From Bryum argenteum (lineage: Eukaryota; Streptophyta; Bryopsida; Bryales; Bryaceae): a stretch of 64,000 nt of DNA. Positions 59,129 through 64,000 of this stretch are shown here, piece after piece (position 1 is the stretch's first letter; each line of letters starts with the position of its first letter). Both the position numbers and the translations under genes were made by a program. The notes under the pieces were generated by a model. That model saw nothing but the letters and a program-made list of their open reading frames with translations, was not told the origin of the DNA and searched no databases. The stretch spans positions 2,243,601 through 2,307,600 of the forward strand of contig CM073322.1 in assembly GCA_037043015.1 (NCBI GenBank), in the 5' to 3' direction.

Positions 59129-60240
59129 TTAACGCTGTTTTTAACGCAGTTTAACGTGGTTTAATGCGGACAGGAAAAGTGACGCAAATAAATCGAAAAT
59201 GTCACGGACGTCTTTTGAGTTTAACGTGTAGTGTTAAAAAATGTTTACGGGGACAAATGATTTATGACGCAGTGTTAAAATGACATTTTTCTAGTTAGGT
59301 TAGTTACCGAAGGTCAGTAACTTGGTAAGTAAACTACTTTCCACGTCAGCTTTTCCCGCATTTGTACATGCCAAGTGGGACAAGTTTTCATCCTTGTGAT
59401 GGATGAAATCTGATCTGATGTGCCATCGGAAATCTGACATGGCATTTGAATTTCGATGGCTGAGATCGTGACACGTGGCCACATCCTGGAATGTGAAAGA
59501 AGTTTGGAGTTTGTGTCAAAAGAAACAGGAGATAGTGTCCACATTGATGTTGAGGAACACTTGTGTCCTCTGTTTTAACGCGATTTCCAAAACATCCTTA
59601 GACATTGTTTAATATTGTTAAACACAAATGTCGTTTGTTTTAACGGGTTTTGGATGTGTCTTTAGACGTAGGGTGACATTCACGTTATCAAGTTATGTGT
59701 GAAAAGAAACAGGGCCTCGTGTCAAAGTTGACGCACTTAAACACGAATGTCATGTGTTTTAGCGTGTTTCGAGTAAATGGACAAGATGTAGGATGACATT
59801 CGCCACGTCATCCATTCGACGCAATTCGATGGCAGACGTGTGTCAAAAGAAAGACAACATGACACAATATGACGGAAATGAAAACGTTAAAAGTGACGTT
59901 ACATGACACATTCAATAACGTAAATACAACGTCAAACATAACACACTCTGACAGAAACATACACGAAATGGAGTGCAACATAAAGTTGGTCAGTGCTTTC
60001 GCTGTATTAGATGGAAAATTAGCCACTGATACAAAGTTGCAAGTATTGAGTAGCACAAAGCATAAAGACTACATATATGTGCTATGTGCTAGGGTACTCC
60101 TTGTGTTACACTACGTCAAAAGTAACGCGCTAGCGTTAAACCTGCGTCAATAGTGACGCATTCAAGTACTCTATATGATGACGTCTCTAAAAACAGTGTT
60201 TAACACAACCTATGTCACTTTGACGGGCGCGTCACTTTTT
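59129..60240 (+). repeat. Subterminal TTAACG-rich and ~140-185-nt direct repeats
   Basis: TTAACG occurs at 59129, 59141, 59151, 59221 and near 59573 and 59638. GTGT(C/G)AAAAGAAA recurs at about 59513, 59697 and 59839, within loosely repeated blocks that also share GATGACATTC or GGTGACATTC and GACGCA. It is non-coding. Such repeated short motifs are usual near transposon ends, where transposase binds. Confidence 0.6.
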
Positions 60241-60451
60241 ATGCTGAAACCCTAGCCGCCGTAGAGTGACTTTCTGGGTTTCCTCATGCTCGATATTTCT
60301 TGATCTGCCCAACACACATTACCACGGATTCTAGAGCTCTTACTGACAGGAGTTCAACCACCTAATTATCCTCAATACAAATTTCGTTGGATACGTTTTA
60401 TGAGCACTTGGGGGCTGAAGCTTGAAATTCAAATTTTTGCAACAAACATAG

Positions 60452-61033
60452 TTGAAATCAACCACCGCCAAAATGGCGCTTCATGAATGCAATACAACGT
60501 CTCTCAATTGTGATGCAAGTTCTACTAAGTTTACGAGTGACAGAATTCCACACTTCATTTCTGAAGAGATTGAGCATACTAGTGCGAAAGTAACGCTTCA
60601 AACTAGAGGCGCATCAAGAATCAAGATGAGTGAGGCAATTTGCGTGAGAGAGTGTGAGAAATTGTTGGCAAGGATCTCAGTAGAAGATGCACCAAGCGAG
60701 AGACTAGGGAGATCGAAAAGAAAGCGATGTGCTAGTCATAACGAAGGGGATTTTCATGTTCATGGTGACGGCCAGATTGGTGGTGATGAGCATCGTATGA
60801 GCAGAGGATCCTCAAGTCTAGCAAAGCAACACCCTGCTGGCATCGATAGTTCCCTAATCGCAGTTGCAAGTCACGGCCCTCGACACATCTTGTACACCGA
60901 TGGTGATGAGCGTTGCGATGGGCAGATCGATGGTCACCTGCATGCAATGAGCAAATACGATGGGCAGATCAATGGTCACTTGCATGGAATGAGCAAAGTC
61001 GATGGGAGATCAACGGTCACCTGCATGGAATGA
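60452..61033 (+). CDS. First open frame of piggyBac element 2, with 42-bp repeats
   Basis: A 193-codon frame starting MALHE/KSTTAK in the same relative place as the first frame of element 1. It has a basic stretch (GRSKRKRCASH), then Gly/His/Asp-rich repeats DGQIDGHLHAMSKY encoded by 42-nt tandem units at 60916, 60958 and 61000. The third unit lacks one C (GGGAGATC versus GGGCAGATC), which throws the frame to a stop at 61033. No domain is recognised. Confidence 0.5.
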   Translation: MKSTTAKMALHECNTTSLNCDASSTKFTSDRIPHFISEEIEHTSAKVTLQTRGASRIKMSEAICVRECEKLLARISVEDAPSERLGRSKRKRCASHNEGDFHVHGDGQIGGDEHRMSRGSSSLAKQHPAGIDSSLIAVASHGPRHILYTDGDERCDGQIDGHLHAMSKYDGQINGHLHGMSKVDGRSTVTCME

Positions 61034-61041
61034 GCAAAGGC
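60916..61041 (+). repeat. 42-bp coding minisatellite in element 2
   Basis: Three units begin CGATGGGCAGATC or a variant and encode GHLH(A/G)MSK. The last unit has a 1-nt deletion that breaks the reading frame. Confidence 0.85.
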
Positions 61042-61188
61042 GGTGGTGATGCGCCTCATGTGAACGGAGGATGATCGGCTCCAGTGAAGAAGGGTGCTAC
61101 CAGCATCGACATCCTCCATATTGGTGGCGGAGCCGAAGGCCCTCTGCATCTCGGCCAGATCGGTGTGGCTCAATTGTTAATGTAGGTT

Positions 61189-61581
61189 ATGCAGCCTCTT
61201 GTCATCAGCAACCCGACATCATCAGAGACGTCGAATCAGTGCACCAACTCAAGTGAAGCATGCACTCAGAAAGATCAATCACAAGCTTGGGTGTTATCGA
61301 AAAACTTGCATTCATGTCAAATTCGGCAACTCCTATGTTTGCTAGATTCTGTACGTCTTCGTAGCCTTTCTGTTAGAAAGAAATGTAGGTCATGGCCTAA
61401 GTTTCCGGAATCAAACACCTACAGACACCACTTTTACAGGCAAAGTGCCCATATTCTAGGGTGGATAGATCAAAAGAGTTTTGGGGAAGAATTTGCAAGC
61501 ATAGTTAGGTCAGTTTGGCCAGACAAGAAAGATGCCTCCTCGGAAACACTTATCGTACAAGAGGGACAAACAAGTAGATGA
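61189..61581 (+). CDS. Conserved N-terminal module of piggyBac element 2
   Basis: Homologous to 17792-18170 in element 1: LLCLLDSVRLRSLSVRKK, HHFYRQSAHILGWIDQ and VRSVWPDKKDASS. As in element 1, an ATGCAG acceptor lies just at its start, and a pyrimidine-rich stretch ending in CACAG lies just before the following transposase ATG. The exact donor was not found. The domain is unrecognised but is conserved well between two elements whose neighbouring sequence has diverged, so it is under constraint. Confidence 0.6.
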   Translation: MQPLVISNPTSSETSNQCTNSSEACTQKDQSQAWVLSKNLHSCQIRQLLCLLDSVRLRSLSVRKKCRSWPKFPESNTYRHHFYRQSAHILGWIDQKSFGEEFASIVRSVWPDKKDASSETLIVQEGQTSR

Positions 61582-61684
61582 AACTTGTCACTTGTCACTT
61601 ATCACTTGTAATGAAATATTTGCATCAACTTCATGACTTTCATACCAAGTTTCACAATAACCCTGACTTTTACTTTGTGCACAG

Positions 61685-63912
61685 ATGGAATCGGTTGGCG
61701 TTCATGTCCGGAGAAGTTCTAGATTGCAAACTGTTAGTTTGATCCCTGATCCAACTACACAATTACTACCTCGAGAAGATCAAGAAGGATTACTTACAGA
61801 AAGTCATAAGCTCCCAGATCTGGGCCCAGGTGTCATGCTTGCTATGCTCCCTGAGATGTCCGACGTGTACTTCAACGGCGACTACCTATCTTCACAAGAA
61901 CTTCGGCCACATTACTATGCTAGCGAATTGGAATCAGAAAACTTTGATCATGAGATTTCAAATGGAGGAGGCTTGGAGAGCATTCTCTGGCCACCAGAGC
62001 TCTTACAACAAGCACGCAGTTATGGCAATATGATTGGAAAAAAACGATCGGGAGAGCAACTACAATTTCGTGAACAAAGAAACGAGGGGAGCAGCAGCCT
62101 AGATGCAAGATTTGGAACTGACTTCGAGCCAGATTGGGATGACCGTATAGAGGGCTGCGGGATGTTGTCCGCCGAGGAGCTTCGGAGCAAAGAATGGCGT
62201 GATCGGCGATTGGCCAGCGAAGGCTACAAAAAATCTGTCGATGGGGCCGAGGTTCTAGCTACCGATGGACTGCAGTTGCTCGGCGGTCAGTTGCATCGTG
62301 GCGGGTATGCAACGCATGAGGGTTTCGTAATTGCGAGGGGCGCTCAACGTGGAGGGAGACGTGCAGAGCGGTCCGCGCTACAGCTCCCAGAGAAATTGGG
62401 CGCGGGTTTAGAGGCCTCAGCCATGGCTTTGGGGTGCCGCCCGACATACCAACGGCAAGGCTCTCTATGGGACTCCAGTGACCAGCAAGGCTCTCGAGAG
62501 GCTTCGGGCTCCAGAGGTACGATTCCAGTAGGGCGTGCTTGGGGCTCATTGGCTGTGGATGGTGGGGGAGATAATGGTGCTATTGAAAGTGGTAATCTCA
62601 GTGAGGAAATTCCTAACATACTTAGTGAACCGCATAGTGAGAGTGATAATGAAAATATTGAATCACATCAAAATCAATCTGGTCTAAAGTGGGATTACAA
62701 GGATGAAACATGGAATGACCCAAATTTTGTTTACAATCCTTTGCCAAAGCCTTTTACAGGAAATAGGAGAGGCCCAACAAATAATTACCGGAGCATGCCA
62801 TCATTTATGGATTTATTTGCCTTGTTTTGGACTCCTGCCATTTTGAGTAAGATTGTCATTGAGACCAACCACTATGCCCGTGAACCTCTAGGTGATGATG
62901 GTAAAACTAGAGGAGGGCCAAGTTGGTCGGATTTGACAATCTTGGAACTCCAAGCCTTCATGTCTTTAGCGTTGTATATGATGTTGAAAGTTCAACCTAA
63001 CTATACTCCTTATTAGATGACCACTTCTCTCTTTCACTGCCCAGTCATATCAAGTATATGCACTAGGGCTAGATTCATGGAATTGAGAAGATGCTTACAC
63101 TTGACCAATTTGACAGGGATTTCTAGGAGTGACCCAAGATATGATAAAATTGGTCAGACTAGGTGGTTGTTTGAATCCATTCGTGACAATTGTAAGCTTG
63201 CGTGGCATCTTGAAAGAAACATAACTGTAGATGAAATGATGATAAGATATAAAGGAACCTACTCACCTATCAGGCAATACATGCCTAAAAAACCCCAGAA
63301 ATGGGGTTTGAAATGTTGGTGCCTAGCTGATTCAGTTTCTAAGTATGTCTGGGATTTTGAGATATACTGTGGCAAAGAAGTTGTTGTTTTGCCTCCTCCA
63401 CCATCTACAATAGAACCTGCTACAGATGTACCTGTTGCTATTGATGCTAGGTTGGCTCATAACGTGGTTATGAGACTTGTTGATGGCTTATGGGATGTTG
63501 TCTATTGTGTAACAATGGACAATTTCTTCACTAGCATCAGCCTTTTTATAGCACTCCTTTCTCGAGGCATATATGCATGTGGCACTGTACGTTCTAACCG
63601 CATTGGATTGCCTTCAGCTTTCAAAAATCCAGCTGTGTTCAAAAATGTTCAGCAAGGGACTACACTTTGGAGAATGCACTTGAGTCGAGCTATTTCATCT
63701 GTCATGTGGAAAGACAAGAAGCCGGTGCTTCTACTGTCCACCTCAAGTCCACCAATCCAGGCTCCATGTGAGCGTCCAGTGGTTACAGTTCCAAGGCGTG
63801 ACGGTGCGGACCGGAATTCAGTCCAAACGTCACCTATGTTAGCAGATTACACCACACACATGCGTGGTGTGGACCTCGCCGATCGGCTACGGGCGTCTTT
63901 CACATGCCAGGT
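61685..63912 (+). pseudogene. piggyBac transposase (element 2), one nonsense codon; continues beyond window
   Basis: ATG at 61685 follows the splice acceptor GTGCACAG. The order matches element 1: RRSSRLQT, PDLGPGVMLA, a Gly/Arg-rich variable region, then the core from PSFMDLFALFWTP. The catalytic Asp residues are at 63230 (VDEMM), 63518 (TMDNFF) and 63872 (GVDLADR). Around the first Asp the two transposases differ at only about seven of some fifty residues. The frame is open except for TAG at 63014-63016, where element 1 has TGG (Trp). A CAG/GTGCAA donor at 63912 suggests an intron here that element 1 lacks; the rest lies outside the window. Confidence 0.85.
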
Positions 63913-64000
63913 GCAAATTTAGAACTTCATGTTCTAATTTATTTCATTCATGTTCTAACTTGTTTGATCTATGTCAATTTACAACTTCATGTTCTAACTT
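63913..64000 (+). other. Start of a putative intron in element 2 transposase
   Basis: The sequence after the donor repeats AACTTCATGTTCTAA-like units three times, is AT-rich and has an immediate stop in frame, so it is non-coding. It runs off the window. Confidence 0.5.

Larger units (their letters stand above)
59129..64000 (+). mobile_element. Second, diverged piggyBac element (element 2), right end outside window
   Basis: The coding part (60452-63922) is homologous and colinear with element 1: upstream frame, conserved N-terminal module, transposase. The left end is not resolved. There is no CCC(C/T)TAAA terminus; the start given is the first TTAA of the TTAACG-rich repeats that probably form the element's subterminal region. 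Coding exons are well separated from the last recognisable foreign sequence near 59.1 kb. The right end lies beyond 64000. Confidence 0.7.

Noticed and set aside
1-64000. tRNA or rRNA genes
   Set aside because: No cloverleaf with A and B boxes or rRNA-like conserved stretch was seen by eye; a covariance-model scan would be decisive.

Overview
The window is nuclear DNA of a land plant. Five intron-containing genes with GT-AG splice junctions can be reconstructed, and all have plant-type architectures. Long AT-rich stretches between them are filled with transposable elements. The lineage cannot be fixed from sequence alone. The diverged but recognisable plant proteins, and piggyBac elements that are not typical of flowering plants, make a non-seed plant (bryophyte, lycophyte or fern) my best guess. 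No bacterial, organellar, rRNA, tRNA or CRISPR feature was seen.

Layout: 0-9.9 kb holds a small inverted-repeat element, a secreted Cys-rich STIG1-like gene (minus), two damaged short TTAA elements and otherwise featureless DNA. 9.9-15.6 kb holds a plastid-type CPYC glutaredoxin (plus, 5 exons) and a nepenthesin-like aspartic protease (minus, 3 exons). 16.7-22.4 kb is a complete 5.7-kb piggyBac-superfamily transposon with TTAA target duplications, matching terminal inverted repeats and a frameshifted transposase. 22.4-28.3 kb is gene-poor with one 1-kb TTAA element. 28.3-44.0 kb is the gene-rich core, all on the minus strand: a sorbitol (polyol) dehydrogenase (5 exons), an intronless-CDS hydrophilic repeat protein that looks stress-related, and a 20-exon plant-conserved protein of unknown function (1353 aa). 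44-59 kb is a graveyard of nested elements: TTAA elements in tandem and compound arrays, two long foldbacks, a solo LTR with a heat-shock-element array, and a decayed Ty3/gypsy integrase split by a TTAA element. 59-64 kb is the left part of a second, diverged piggyBac element that runs off the window.

The most notable system is the piggyBac set. One full-length element and two non-autonomous families (about 980 bp and 370 bp) share TTAA target sites and CCC(C/T)TAAA-type termini. At one end each also has a palindrome starting 17-19 nt inside the TTAA. One copy interrupts a gypsy integrase frame that becomes continuous again when the element and one TTAA are removed, so real TTAA-targeted transposition is recorded in the window. 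Both transposase genes seen here are broken (two 1-nt deletions in one; a nonsense codon and a 1-nt deletion in the other), so an active source would have to lie elsewhere.
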